Position numbers and translations under genes: made by a program
The notes under the pieces: model-generated
Told to the model about the DNA's origin: nothing
Seen by the model: only the letters and a program-made list of their open reading frames with translations
Databases searched by the model: none
Shown: positions 1 through 7,511 of the stretch, one piece after another
Layout of the letters: each line of letters begins with the position of its first letter
Position numbering within the stretch: position 1 is the stretch's first letter
NCBI GenBank assembly: GCA_022796315.1
Contig: JAAWIL010000022.1
Span: forward strand, 1 to 17,889
Source: Oscillibacter sp.
GTDB lineage: Bacteria; Bacillota; Clostridia; Oscillospirales; Oscillospiraceae
DNA length: 17,889 bases
Direction: 5' to 3'

Positions 1-94
1 CGCAGGCATCCTGACGGATGGCAAGGATTTTTAACGCAGTCAGGGCGGAAAATACGCCGCCAAGACATGCGCGGGGAGATTTTAAACAGGCTCT
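1..94. repeat. Dispersed repeat, left copy (inverted partner of the right end)
   Basis: The first 94 bases are the reverse complement of 17769-17862 with a single difference (C at 70). The match stops sharply after CAGGCTCT at 94, where the two flanks diverge, so this is one true end of the element. The other end lies outside the window. Internal self-complementary parts (CATCC/GGATG around a 4-nt loop, and GGCGG/CCGCC) mean it can fold. There is no room for a transposase here. It could be a MITE-like element or an intergenic repeat family; the class is not determined. Confidence 0.85.
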
Positions 95-98
95 CAGA

Positions 99-131
99 TA
101 TTACTTCTGAAATTTTAATTCGGAAATAATA
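99..131. other. Imperfect AT-rich hairpin beside the repeat
   Basis: TATTA (99-103), TTC (105-107) and GAA (109-111) pair with TTC (119-121), GAA (123-125) and TAATA (127-131), with a T-G wobble and one C-A mismatch around a 7-nt loop. No T-tract follows. It begins five bases inside the unique DNA next to the repeat. The remaining upstream DNA (132-238) has no gene. It holds a weak promoter-like pair (TTGTCA 159-164, TATAGG 182-187) and a perfect palindrome GGAATATTCC at 209-218. Confidence 0.4.
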
Positions 132-238
132 CCCACATCATAGGGGAGCGCGGCCGCGTTGTCAACCAATACTTTTCTAAATATAGGGGAAACCTGTCAG
201 GAGGGAAGGGAATATTCCAACATTATTTTGAAAAATGA

Positions 239-267
239 TTGCTTTTCCGGAGCGGTCCGCCTATAAT
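239..267 (+). promoter_or_regulatory. Sigma-A promoter of pncB
   Basis: The -35 TTGCTT (239-244) and the perfect -10 TATAAT (262-267) are separated by 17 nt, which places the transcript start near 274 and leaves a short leader. The palindrome GGAATATTCC (209-218) sits 20 bp upstream of the -35 and could be an operator. The matching regulator is not known. Confidence 0.65.
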
Positions 268-308
268 CAAGGCAATCCCTGCGGACAACCGCAGCTTTGA
301 GGTGTATC

Positions 309-1745
309 ATGAAAGCTGAACAGAATCTGACCATGCTCTGCGATTTTTACGAGCTGACCATGGGCAACGGCTATTTCCAGGCGGGCTATCAGGACCGCAT
401 CACCTACTTTGATATGTTCTTTCGGGATGTGCCGGACCGGGGCGGCTTTGCCGTCTGCGCGGGTCTGGACCAGCTGATCGACTATCTCCAGAACCTCCAC
501 TTTGACAGGGAGGACATTGCCTATCTCCGGAGCAGGAACCTCTTCTCTGAGGAGTTTCTGGAGTATCTGCAGAACTTCCGCTTCACCGGGGACCTCTGGG
601 CCGTACCGGAGGGGACGCCCATCTTCCCCCGGGAGCCGGTGATTACGGTCCGGGCCCCGGCCATCGAGGCCCAGCTGATCGAGACCTTCCTGCTGCTGAC
701 CATCAACCACCAGAGCCTCATTGCCACCAAGGCCAACCGGATCGTGCGGGCGGCCCAGGGACGGACGGTGCTGGAGTTCGGCTCCCGCCGGGCCCAGGGC
801 ATCGACGGCGCCATCTCCGGCGCCCGGGCGGCCTTCATCGGCGGCTGCGGCGGCACGGCCTGCACCATCTCCGACCAGCTCTACGGCGTACCGGCCGGGG
901 GCACCATGGCCCATTCCTGGGTGCAGATGTTTGGCAGCCAGTATGAGGCCTTCAAGACCTACTGCGAGATCTACCCCAACAACGCCACCCTCCTGGTGGA
1001 TACTTACAACGTGCTGAAGTCCGGCGTCCCCGACGCCATCCGGGCCTTTAACGAGGTTTTAAAGCCCCGGGGCATCACGAAGTGCGGGATCCGCCTGGAC
1101 TCCGGCGACATGGCCTACCTGACCCGGGAGGCCCGGAAGATGCTGGACGGGGCGGGCTGGACCGGGTGCCAGATCTCCGCCTCCAATTCCCTGGACGAGT
1201 ATATCATCCAGGATCTCCTGCGGCAGGGGGCCCAAATCGACCTCTTCGGCGTGGGCGAGCGGATGATTACGGCCAGCAGCCAGCCGGTGTTCGGCGGGGT
1301 GTATAAGCTGGCCGCCGTGGAGAAGGACGGGGAGATCCTGCCCAAGATCAAGGTGAGCGAGAACCTGGACAAGATCACAACCCCTCATTTCAAACGGACC
1401 TACCGCATTTTTGACCGGGCCACCGGCAAGGCCGAGGCGGACTATATCACCCTGCACAACGAGACCGTAGACGAGACCAAGCCCCTGGAGCTCTTCGACC
1501 CCCAGGCGACCTGGAAGCGCAAGACCTACACGGACTTTATCGCGAAGCCCCTCCAGGTGCCCGTGTTCCGGGGCGGCGAGCTGGTCTATGACCGCCCTCT
1601 GCTGCCGGAGATCCAGCGCTACTGCAAGGAGCAGGTGGAGACCCTGTGGGACGAGGTGAAGCGCTTTGAGAACCCCCACGGGTACTATGTGGATCTGAGC
1701 CAGCAGCTGTGGGACATTAAGCAGGCGCTTTTGAGACAGAACTGA
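309..1745 (+). CDS. pncB: Nicotinate phosphoribosyltransferase
   Basis: Cytosolic enzyme of NAD salvage. It joins nicotinate and PRPP to give nicotinate mononucleotide with ATP hydrolysis. The 478-residue product fits the longer bacterial NAPRTase family. Recognisable segments are the N-terminal LTMLCDFYELTMGNGYF, the GTMAHSWVQMFG stretch with the His202 expected to be phosphorylated, RLDSGD at 262-267 of the phosphoribosyl-binding barrel, and GVGERMI. ATG 309 is preferred over the in-frame TTG at 297 because GAGGTG (299-304) lies just upstream as the ribosome site. It is monocistronic, with its own promoter and a terminator at 1784-1809. No other NAD gene is adjacent. Substrate specificity for nicotinate rather than nicotinamide comes from family membership, not from a residue checked here. 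Confidence 0.93.
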   Translation: MKAEQNLTMLCDFYELTMGNGYFQAGYQDRITYFDMFFRDVPDRGGFAVCAGLDQLIDYLQNLHFDREDIAYLRSRNLFSEEFLEYLQNFRFTGDLWAVPEGTPIFPREPVITVRAPAIEAQLIETFLLLTINHQSLIATKANRIVRAAQGRTVLEFGSRRAQGIDGAISGARAAFIGGCGGTACTISDQLYGVPAGGTMAHSWVQMFGSQYEAFKTYCEIYPNNATLLVDTYNVLKSGVPDAIRAFNEVLKPRGITKCGIRLDSGDMAYLTREARKMLDGAGWTGCQISASNSLDEYIIQDLLRQGAQIDLFGVGERMITASSQPVFGGVYKLAAVEKDGEILPKIKVSENLDKITTPHFKRTYRIFDRATGKAEADYITLHNETVDETKPLELFDPQATWKRKTYTDFIAKPLQVPVFRGGELVYDRPLLPEIQRYCKEQVETLWDEVKRFENPHGYYVDLSQQLWDIKQALLRQN

Positions 1746-1783
1746 GTCCCCCGCCGACGGCGTCTGACCCAACATAAAAAAAG

Positions 1784-1809
1784 CAGCGCCTGGCAGAAGC
1801 CGGGCGCTG
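1784..1809. terminator. Bidirectional rho-independent terminator, pncB / marR
   Basis: An 11-bp stem (CAGCGCCTGGC with GCCGGGCGCTG, one G-U pair) closes a 4-nt loop. On the minus strand it is followed by a strong T run (complement of the A tract 1776-1782), so it should stop the marR transcript well. On the plus strand TGTTTGTT follows, which is weaker but serves pncB. Confidence 0.8.
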
Positions 1810-1830
1810 TGTTTGTTCCGCCGGCGCCTC

Positions 1831-2256
1831 TCAGGCGTCCGCCGTATTGTGTTCAATCAGACTCAAAGAGGACAGAAACTGGGCATAGTGGTCCTCATCC
1901 AGCCCCGCAGTGATCTTGGCGTTGGCGTCCTCAATGACCCGGTCCACCTGGGCCCAGAGGGCCTTGCCCTCCTCCCGCAGAAAGATGCGGACGCTCCGCC
2001 GGTCCTCCTGGCTGTACACCCGCTCAATGAGGGCCTTCTTCTCCAGCCGCCCCAGGATGCCCGTGATGGAGGAGGTGTCCAGCCGCAGGGCCTGGGCCAG
2101 CTGGGAGGGCGTCAGTCCGTCCTGGGCATAGAGGCACTGCAGCAGCGCATACTGAGAGGGCGTGATGTCATAATCCGAGAGCCGCTTTTTGAAGTAGTTG
2201 TACACGGCGTTCTGCGCGTTTGAGAGAATAAAGTTGATACAATTATTGATTTCCAT
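1831..2256 (-). CDS. MarR-family transcriptional regulator
   Basis: A 141-residue winged-helix regulator, typical MarR length. Helices for dimerisation lie at both ends. DNA-binding helices are LTPSQLAQAL (48-57) and the recognition helix beginning TSSITGILGRLEKKALIER (61-79), followed by the wing with the family Q-E-D-R-R-S signature (83-88). The start is the ATG at 2256, which has GAGGAG 7 nt upstream; an in-frame ATG further upstream lacks this. It is divergent from the acyl-CoA dehydrogenase/etfBA operon and has its own consensus promoter. By analogy with other MarR proteins it may bind the shared intergenic region and respond to a small ligand, possibly an acyl-CoA or phenolic compound. 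That role is inferred from position only. Confidence 0.88.
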   Translation of the reverse strand: MEINNCINFILSNAQNAVYNYFKKRLSDYDITPSQYALLQCLYAQDGLTPSQLAQALRLDTSSITGILGRLEKKALIERVYSQEDRRSVRIFLREEGKALWAQVDRVIEDANAKITAGLDEDHYAQFLSSLSLIEHNTADA

Positions 2257-2381
2257 GGGCGTGCTCCTCGTTCTTCGGCGCTCCGGTCCTGCCCCGAAAT
2301 ATCTAAAAATTTCCATCCGGCCGGAGAGAGTTCAGGGGAGGGAACTCCGCCTCGCCGGGATGGCAATACGACCTGCCGGTC

Positions 2382-2411
2382 ATTATACCAAAGAAAATTA
2401 GAGCTTGTCAA
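2382..2411 (-). promoter_or_regulatory. Sigma-A promoter of the MarR gene
   Basis: Read on the minus strand, TTGACA (2411-2406) and TATAAT (2387-2382) are both perfect consensus hexamers, spaced by 18 nt. The start would be near 2375, giving a leader of about 119 nt. That leader contains a short inverted repeat, GAGTTC (2328-2333) with GAACTC (2342-2347). Confidence 0.75.
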
Positions 2412-2511
2412 GGAAATATGCCACAGAGACCCGTGTTTGCGCACAGGCAGTTAAGGATCAACCGCCTGCGGAAAAACAGTTTGGCAAAAGAGAAAAAGTG
2501 CGTAAAAGATA

Positions 2512-2540
2512 TTGACAAACTTATGGCAAACAGCTACAAT
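2512..2540 (+). promoter_or_regulatory. Sigma-A promoter of the acd-etfBA operon
   Basis: TTGACA (2512-2517) and TACAAT (2535-2540) are separated by exactly 17 nt. The predicted start is near 2547, with a leader of about 73 nt. This strong promoter agrees with the expected high expression of a central fermentation enzyme. Confidence 0.8.
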
Positions 2541-2556
2541 ATGTCCGAGCAATTAG

Positions 2557-2608
2557 TTTGTAGACAAAATACTTGTTGCCCAAATGCCAAGCGCGTAACA
2601 ATATTGTT
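2557..2608. promoter_or_regulatory. Candidate operators in the acd leader
   Basis: Two inverted repeats lie just downstream of the predicted start. TTTGT-AG-ACAAA is at 2557-2568. The perfect 12-bp palindrome AACAATATTGTT is at 2597-2608 and touches the ribosome-binding site. MarR proteins commonly bind short AT-rich palindromes, so the divergent MarR product is the obvious candidate. The second site could equally act as an RNA hairpin that hides the Shine-Dalgarno. Assignment is inference. Confidence 0.4.
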
Positions 2609-2619
2609 GGGAGGTAGCT

Positions 2620-3768
2620 ATGGATTTTCAACTGAGCAAAATGCACCTGCTGCAGCAGGAACTGTACCGCAAGTTTGCGGAGACAGAGATCGCCCCGCTG
2701 GCCCATGACATGGACGAGGAAGAGGTCTATTCCCCCGAGCTGCTGGAGAAGATGCAGAAGTACGGCTTCTTCGGCATCCCCTATTCCAAGGAGTACGGCG
2801 GCGTCGGCGCGGACACCCTGGCCTACACGCTGTGCATGGAGGAGGTCTCCAAGGTGGACGCCAGCACCGGCATCACCATCTCCGTGCATACGTCTCTTTG
2901 CTGCTCCTGCATCAATGAGTTCGGCACCGAGGAGCAGAAGCAGAAGTATCTGCGTCCCCTGATTGACGGCAGCAAGATCGGCTGCTATGGCCTGACCGAG
3001 CCCGGCGCCGGTTCCGACGTGCAGGGCGCCCAGACCGTGGCCGTGGAGGATGGCGACGACTACATCATCACCGGCTCCAAGGTCTTCACCACCAACTCCG
3101 GCTTCGCCGATACCTGCATCGTGTTCGCCCTGACCGACCGCTCCGTTCCCGCCGCGAAGGGCCTGACCGCCTTCATCGTGGACCTGAAGGAGATGCCCGG
3201 CATCACCGTCAGTGACAACATCCAGCGTATGGGCATCCGCGCTGCCAGCAACTGCATCGTGACCTACGATAAGGTCCGCGTGCCCAAGGACCGCATCCTG
3301 GGCAAGGTTGGCGGCGGCTTTAAGATCGCCATGAAGGCTCTGGACGCCGGCCGTATCGGCATCGCCGCCCAGGCCGTGGGAATTGCCCAGGGCGCTCTGA
3401 ACGAGGCCATCAAGTACGGCAAGGAGCGCAAGCAGTTCGGCAAGACCATCAACTCCTTCCAGAACACTCAGTTCAAGATGGCGGAGCTCCAGACCAAGAT
3501 CGACGCCGCCCGCCTTATGACCTGGCGCGCCGCCAAGGCCAAGGACAACCACGAGAACTATGGCCCCTACGCCGCCATGGCGAAGCTGTTCGCCTCCGAC
3601 GTGGCCAACGAGACCACCCGCGCCTGCGTGCAGTTCCTGGGCGGCTACGGCTACTGCCGTGAGTATCCCGTGGAGCGCATGATGCGCGACGCCAAGATCA
3701 CTGAGATCTACGAGGGAACCAGCGAGGTCATGAAGATCGTCATCTCCGGTTCCATGAAGCTGAAATAA
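2620..3768 (+). CDS. bcd: Short-chain acyl-CoA (butyryl-CoA) dehydrogenase
   Basis: A 382-residue FAD flavoprotein of the acyl-CoA dehydrogenase family. In clostridia this type reduces crotonyl-CoA to butyryl-CoA together with the electron-transfer flavoprotein. Seen in the sequence: N-terminal helical domain; first family signature GCYGLTEPGAGSDV at about 121-134; middle beta domain; second signature starting QFLGGYGYCREYPVERMMRD; and the catalytic base Glu365 in IYEGTSEV. The start ATG has GGGAGG 5 nt upstream. etfB follows after 14 bp, so complex formation with EtfAB is very likely. The chain-length preference cannot be read from the sequence; butyryl-CoA is the best guess from overall similarity to clostridial Bcd. 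Thiolase, crotonase and hydroxybutyryl-CoA dehydrogenase genes are not in this window. Confidence 0.92.
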   Translation: MDFQLSKMHLLQQELYRKFAETEIAPLAHDMDEEEVYSPELLEKMQKYGFFGIPYSKEYGGVGADTLAYTLCMEEVSKVDASTGITISVHTSLCCSCINEFGTEEQKQKYLRPLIDGSKIGCYGLTEPGAGSDVQGAQTVAVEDGDDYIITGSKVFTTNSGFADTCIVFALTDRSVPAAKGLTAFIVDLKEMPGITVSDNIQRMGIRAASNCIVTYDKVRVPKDRILGKVGGGFKIAMKALDAGRIGIAAQAVGIAQGALNEAIKYGKERKQFGKTINSFQNTQFKMAELQTKIDAARLMTWRAAKAKDNHENYGPYAAMAKLFASDVANETTRACVQFLGGYGYCREYPVERMMRDAKITEIYEGTSEVMKIVISGSMKLK

Positions 3769-3782
3769 GAGGGGGAAAGAAC

Positions 3783-4571
3783 ATGAAAATTGTTGTTTGT
3801 ATCAAGCAGGTCCCCGATACCGCTGAGGTGAAACTGGACCCCAAGACTGGCACCCTGATCCGTGACGGCGTGCCCAGCATCATCAACCACGACGACCGCG
3901 CCGGCCTGGAGGCCGCCCTGCAGCTGCGGGAGAAGGTCGGCGGCACTGTGACCGTGGTCTGCATGGGCCCCCCGCAGGCCGACGTGGCTCTGCGTGAGGC
4001 TCTGGCCATGGGCGCGGACGATGCCTATCTGCTCTCCGCCCGTGAGTTCGGCGGCTCCGATACCTATGCCACCGCCACCATCATTGCCACCGGTCTGAAG
4101 AAGATCGGCTACGATCTGGTGGTCACCGGCCGCCAGGCCATCGACGGCGATACCGCGCAGGTCGGTCCCCAGATTGCCGAGCAGCTGAAGATCCCCCAGG
4201 TCAGCTACGGCGAGGAGCTGGACGTGGACGGCGACTGCGTCATCGTGAAGCGCCAGTATGAGGATCAGTCCCACATGCTGAAGGTGAAGATGCCCTGCCT
4301 GGTGACCGCTCTGTCCGAGCTGGCCGAGCCCCGCTACATGCACGCCGGCGGCATCGTGGACGCCTATCAGAAGGAGATCACCGTCTGGGGCTTTGAGGAT
4401 CTGAAGAACGACCTGAATCCCGAATGGATCGGTCTGAAGGGGTCTCCCACCAACGTGTTCCAGTCCTTCGGCAAGAAGCCCAAGACCGCCGGTACGGTGC
4501 TGGATGGTCTCTCCACCGAGGAAGCTGTGGAGAAGATCATGGCGGTGCTGATCGAGCGCCATATCATCTAA
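3783..4571 (+). CDS. etfB: Electron transfer flavoprotein, beta subunit
   Basis: A 262-residue EtfB. It opens with MKIVVCIKQVPDT, carries NHDDRAGLEAAL in the nucleotide-binding fold and the motif GRQAIDGDTAQVGP at 116-129. In bifurcating Bcd-associated ETFs the corresponding region holds FAD in place of the AMP found in mitochondrial-type ETFs. It lies between the dehydrogenase and etfA, with a purine-rich ribosome site ending just before the ATG. With EtfA it would take electrons from NADH and pass them to crotonyl-CoA (through Bcd) and to ferredoxin. The bifurcating class is an inference from context and overall resemblance; no diagnostic residue comparison could be made here. Confidence 0.93.
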   Translation: MKIVVCIKQVPDTAEVKLDPKTGTLIRDGVPSIINHDDRAGLEAALQLREKVGGTVTVVCMGPPQADVALREALAMGADDAYLLSAREFGGSDTYATATIIATGLKKIGYDLVVTGRQAIDGDTAQVGPQIAEQLKIPQVSYGEELDVDGDCVIVKRQYEDQSHMLKVKMPCLVTALSELAEPRYMHAGGIVDAYQKEITVWGFEDLKNDLNPEWIGLKGSPTNVFQSFGKKPKTAGTVLDGLSTEEAVEKIMAVLIERHII

Positions 4572-4587
4572 GGGAGGCACAGAGACG

Positions 4588-5661
4588 ATGAGTAAAGATA
4601 TTTATGTAGTTGTTGAACAGCGCAACGGCGTCGTTCAGAAGGTCACCTATGAGCTGATCTCCGAGGCCACCAAGCTGGCCGCCGACCTGGGTGAGCAGGT
4701 TGTGGCCGTTCTGATGGGCTACAAGATTGCCGACAGGGCCCAGGACCTGATCGCCTATGGCGCTTCCAAGGTGCTGGTGATTGACGCTCCCGTGCTGGAG
4801 AACTACACCACCGAGCCCTATGTCCGGGGCATTGAGTATGTCATCAAGAACTATGACCCCAATGTGGTCCTGTTCGGCGCCAGCAGCATCGGCCGTGACA
4901 TGGCTCCCCGTATCGCGGGCCGCGTCCACACCGGCCTGACCGCGGACTGCACCCGCCTGGACGTGGAGGTCAGCAAGTATCAGGAGTATCTGCGCAAGGC
5001 CACGAACCTCCCCGAGGAGAAGATCGCCGCCCTGGATACTTCCGACCGCAACCTGAAGATGACCCGTCCCGCCTTCGGCGGCAACGTTATGGCGACCATC
5101 GTGTGCCGGAACTATCGTCCCCAGATGGCCACTGTCCGTCCCGGCGTAATGGAGCTGGGCGAGAAGGACACCAGCCGCAAGGGCGAGGTCGTTATGGTGG
5201 ACGCCGGTCTGACCATGGACGACATGAACGTGGAGATCCTGGACGTTGTGAAGCAGGAGAAGAAGGCCGTCGATATCACCGACGCCAAGATCCTGGTTTC
5301 CGGCGGACGCGGCGTGGGCGGCCCCGAGGGCTACAATCCCCTGCGTGAGCTGGCTGCCGAGCTGGGCGGCGAAGTTTCCTCCTCCCGTATCGGTGTGGAC
5401 AGCGGCTGGATTGAGAAGGACCGCCAGGTCGGCCAGACCGGCAAGACGGTTCACCCCGAGCTGTATATTGCCTGCGGCATCTCCGGTGCGATTCAGCACC
5501 AGGCCGGCATGGAGGACTCTGAGTTCATCCTGGCCATCAACACGGACAAGTTCTGCCCCATGATGCAGCTGGCGGATCTGGGTATCGTGGGTGATCTGAA
5601 GAAGATTGTTCCCGCGCTGACCGAGGCCGTGAAGGCATACAAGGCGAAGAAGGCCGTCTAA
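4588..5661 (+). CDS. etfA: Electron transfer flavoprotein, alpha subunit
   Basis: A 357-residue EtfA, somewhat longer than the mitochondrial-type subunit, as usual for clostridial Bcd partners. The N-terminal domain begins KDIYVVVEQRNG. The C-terminal FAD domain has SGGRGVGG, GQTGKTVHPELY and the EtfA signature LYIACGISGAIQHQAG starting at 292, followed by the conserved AINTD. It lies 16 bp after etfB with GGGAGG as ribosome site and is the last gene of the operon, closed by a strong terminator. It forms the heterodimer with EtfB. There is no N-terminal ferredoxin domain, so electrons must reach ferredoxin as a separate protein. Confidence 0.93.
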   Translation: MSKDIYVVVEQRNGVVQKVTYELISEATKLAADLGEQVVAVLMGYKIADRAQDLIAYGASKVLVIDAPVLENYTTEPYVRGIEYVIKNYDPNVVLFGASSIGRDMAPRIAGRVHTGLTADCTRLDVEVSKYQEYLRKATNLPEEKIAALDTSDRNLKMTRPAFGGNVMATIVCRNYRPQMATVRPGVMELGEKDTSRKGEVVMVDAGLTMDDMNVEILDVVKQEKKAVDITDAKILVSGGRGVGGPEGYNPLRELAAELGGEVSSSRIGVDSGWIEKDRQVGQTGKTVHPELYIACGISGAIQHQAGMEDSEFILAINTDKFCPMMQLADLGIVGDLKKIVPALTEAVKAYKAKKAV

Positions 5662-5676
5662 TTTCATGCGAGAGAG

Positions 5677-5702
5677 GGGGGGACGTAAGTCCCCCCTTTT
5701 TT
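5677..5702 (+). terminator. Strong rho-independent terminator of acd-etfBA
   Basis: GGGGGGAC (5677-5684) pairs with GTCCCCCC (5689-5696) over a GTAA tetraloop and is followed directly by six T residues. It lies 15 bp after the etfA stop. Confidence 0.93.
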
Positions 5703-5817
5703 CTGTTTGGAAGAAAAAACCAGCGCGCTGGCGGCGGGAGGCTGGCCGGCCAACGGTTCCGGGCATCCGGCCGAACCGGTGGGTTCCTTCCGGCCGGATT
5801 GTTAACAGAATTTTTGG
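5703..5817. other. Non-coding spacer with GC-rich palindromes
   Basis: No gene is seen between the etfA terminator and the cls promoter. The stretch holds a perfect 12-bp palindrome CCAGCGCGCTGG (5720-5731) and several CCGGCC-type self-complementary blocks, including CGGTTC/GAACCG. Function is unknown. Confidence 0.4.
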
Positions 5818-5846
5818 TTGAAGACTCGGAATTTTTTGAGTATAAT
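5818..5846 (+). promoter_or_regulatory. Sigma-A promoter of the cls-ttcA-sel1 operon
   Basis: TTGAAG (5818-5823) and perfect TATAAT (5841-5846) are 17 nt apart, giving a start near 5853. This lies inside the open frame that could begin at 5799 and therefore rules out starts upstream of it for the next gene. Confidence 0.7.
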
Positions 5847-5882
5847 AGGTGTGGCTTGTTGGAAGGGGGGGACATCTGGAGG

Positions 5883-7445
5883 ATGCGACGGGAACTGCCG
5901 AGAGTGACGGAGCGGGTGGAGCGGAAGATCTCCGCCATCACCAGCATCTCGATGTGCGTCATGGTGGTTGTGGCCCAGATCGCCACCACGCTGTTCCTGA
6001 CCCACTTCCTGCGGGAGAAAGCCAGCTATTTCTATGCGGTTTTGGAATTCATCGGCGCGGTGGTGGCCATTCGGGTGTATCTGCGGCCCGGCAGTCCCAG
6101 CTATAAGCTGGTGTGGATGTGCCTGCTGCTGGCCCTGCCGGTGTCTGGCATGATCCTCTTCTGCCTGTGGGGCGGAACCCACCAGGCCAAGCGCCTGAGC
6201 CTGCGGAAGGTGCCCCCGATCCCCCACCGGGAGAGCTGGCAGCTGGCCAGCGAGGCGAACCTGGCCCGGCTGCGCCGGACCTCCGCCACCTGGGGCCGTC
6301 TGGCGGCGTATCTCCAGAAGAAGGGCTTTTTACTCTACCGCAACACCAGTGCCAAGTATTTCGGCGACGGCGCCGCCTTTTTTGAGGACCTGATCGGCCA
6401 CCTGGCCCAGGCGGAGGTCTATATTTTCCTGGAGTACTATATCCTGGCAGAGGGTCTGCTGTGGGACCGGATCTTCGCGGTGCTTCGGGAGCGGGCGGCG
6501 GCCGGCGTGGAGATCCATATTATTTTTGACGATTTCGGCAACCTCACCCGCTTCACCGACGAGATGCTCCAGGCTGTGCAGGACGCCGGCATTGAGGTGG
6601 AGGTCTTCAACCCGGTCCACCGCTATGTCAACCGCATCTACTTCAACTACCGGGATCACCGCAAGATTGCCGTGATTGACGGCTGCGTGGCCTATACCGG
6701 CGGGTTGAACATTGGCGACGAGTACACCAATGAGGTGGAGCGGTTCGGACACTGGAAGGACAGCGGCGTCCGCATGGAGGGGGAGGGCGCCTGGGGCTTT
6801 GCCATCCAGTTCATGCAGATGTGGAAGATGATTGGCCGCACCTTTGCCAATGAGGACGATTTTTACCGCCCCCGCCGCGAGAGCCCGGAGACGGCCGGCT
6901 ACTGCCAGCCCTTTACCGACGGACCCGTCAACAACCCGGACAACCCCATTGAGGAGGTCTACCTCCAGCTGATTGCCTCCGCCCGGCGGATGCTGTATCT
7001 CACCACCCCCTACTACGCGGTAGAGGACTCCATGCAGCAGGCGCTGTGCATTGCCGCGGACGCCGGGGTGGATGTGCGGCTGCTGGTGCCGGCGATTCCG
7101 GATAAGAAGTCGGCCTACATGGTGGCGGAGACCTATTGGGGGGAGCTCCTGAAGCACGGGGTGAAGATCTACCGCTATACCCCCGGCTTCCTCCATGCCA
7201 AGAGCGTGCTGGTGGACCGGGAGGCGGCGCTGGTGGGCAGTACCAATATGGACTACCGGACCTTCCAGCTCCACTATGAGTGCGGGGTGCTGCTGTACAA
7301 TATGCCGGCGGTGGAGGAGCTCTTCGAGGACATGGACGACATCATGGCGCAGAGCGCGCTCTACACCCTGGAGGAGTGGAAGCGGCGCTCCTGGTTCCGG
7401 AAGACGTCGGCGTCCCTCCTGCGGCTGGGGGCCATCTGGCTGTGA
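5883..7445 (+). CDS. cls: Cardiolipin synthase (phospholipase D family)
   Basis: Membrane enzyme that condenses two phosphatidylglycerol molecules to cardiolipin and glycerol. The 520-residue product has hydrophobic segments near the N-terminus at about 20-38, 46-62 and 74-96. Two PLD domains follow, with HKD motifs at His259-Lys261-Asp266 (HRKIAVIDG, then YTGGLNIGDEY) and His438-Lys440-Asp445 (HAKSVLVDR, then GSTNMDYRTF). Both catalytic motifs are intact. ATG 5883 is chosen because it follows the promoter and a GGAAGGGGGG purine block about 11 nt upstream; the GGAGG immediately abutting the ATG is too close to act, so the start is a little uncertain. It is first in a likely three-gene transcript. 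Confidence 0.92.
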   Translation: MRRELPRVTERVERKISAITSISMCVMVVVAQIATTLFLTHFLREKASYFYAVLEFIGAVVAIRVYLRPGSPSYKLVWMCLLLALPVSGMILFCLWGGTHQAKRLSLRKVPPIPHRESWQLASEANLARLRRTSATWGRLAAYLQKKGFLLYRNTSAKYFGDGAAFFEDLIGHLAQAEVYIFLEYYILAEGLLWDRIFAVLRERAAAGVEIHIIFDDFGNLTRFTDEMLQAVQDAGIEVEVFNPVHRYVNRIYFNYRDHRKIAVIDGCVAYTGGLNIGDEYTNEVERFGHWKDSGVRMEGEGAWGFAIQFMQMWKMIGRTFANEDDFYRPRRESPETAGYCQPFTDGPVNNPDNPIEEVYLQLIASARRMLYLTTPYYAVEDSMQQALCIAADAGVDVRLLVPAIPDKKSAYMVAETYWGELLKHGVKIYRYTPGFLHAKSVLVDREAALVGSTNMDYRTFQLHYECGVLLYNMPAVEELFEDMDDIMAQSALYTLEEWKRRSWFRKTSASLLRLGAIWL

Positions 7446-7511
7446 GGAGGCGGGTGCGCACCGTGCCCCGGGACATTGCCGGAGGCAATTCTGAACATCC
7501 TGGAGGTTTCC

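Noticed and set aside
1..94. Terminal inverted repeats of a complete 17.9-kb transposon
   Set aside because: No transposase or recombinase is present, the contents are ordinary chromosomal genes, and the repeat continues past the window edge; two copies of a small dispersed repeat are simpler.
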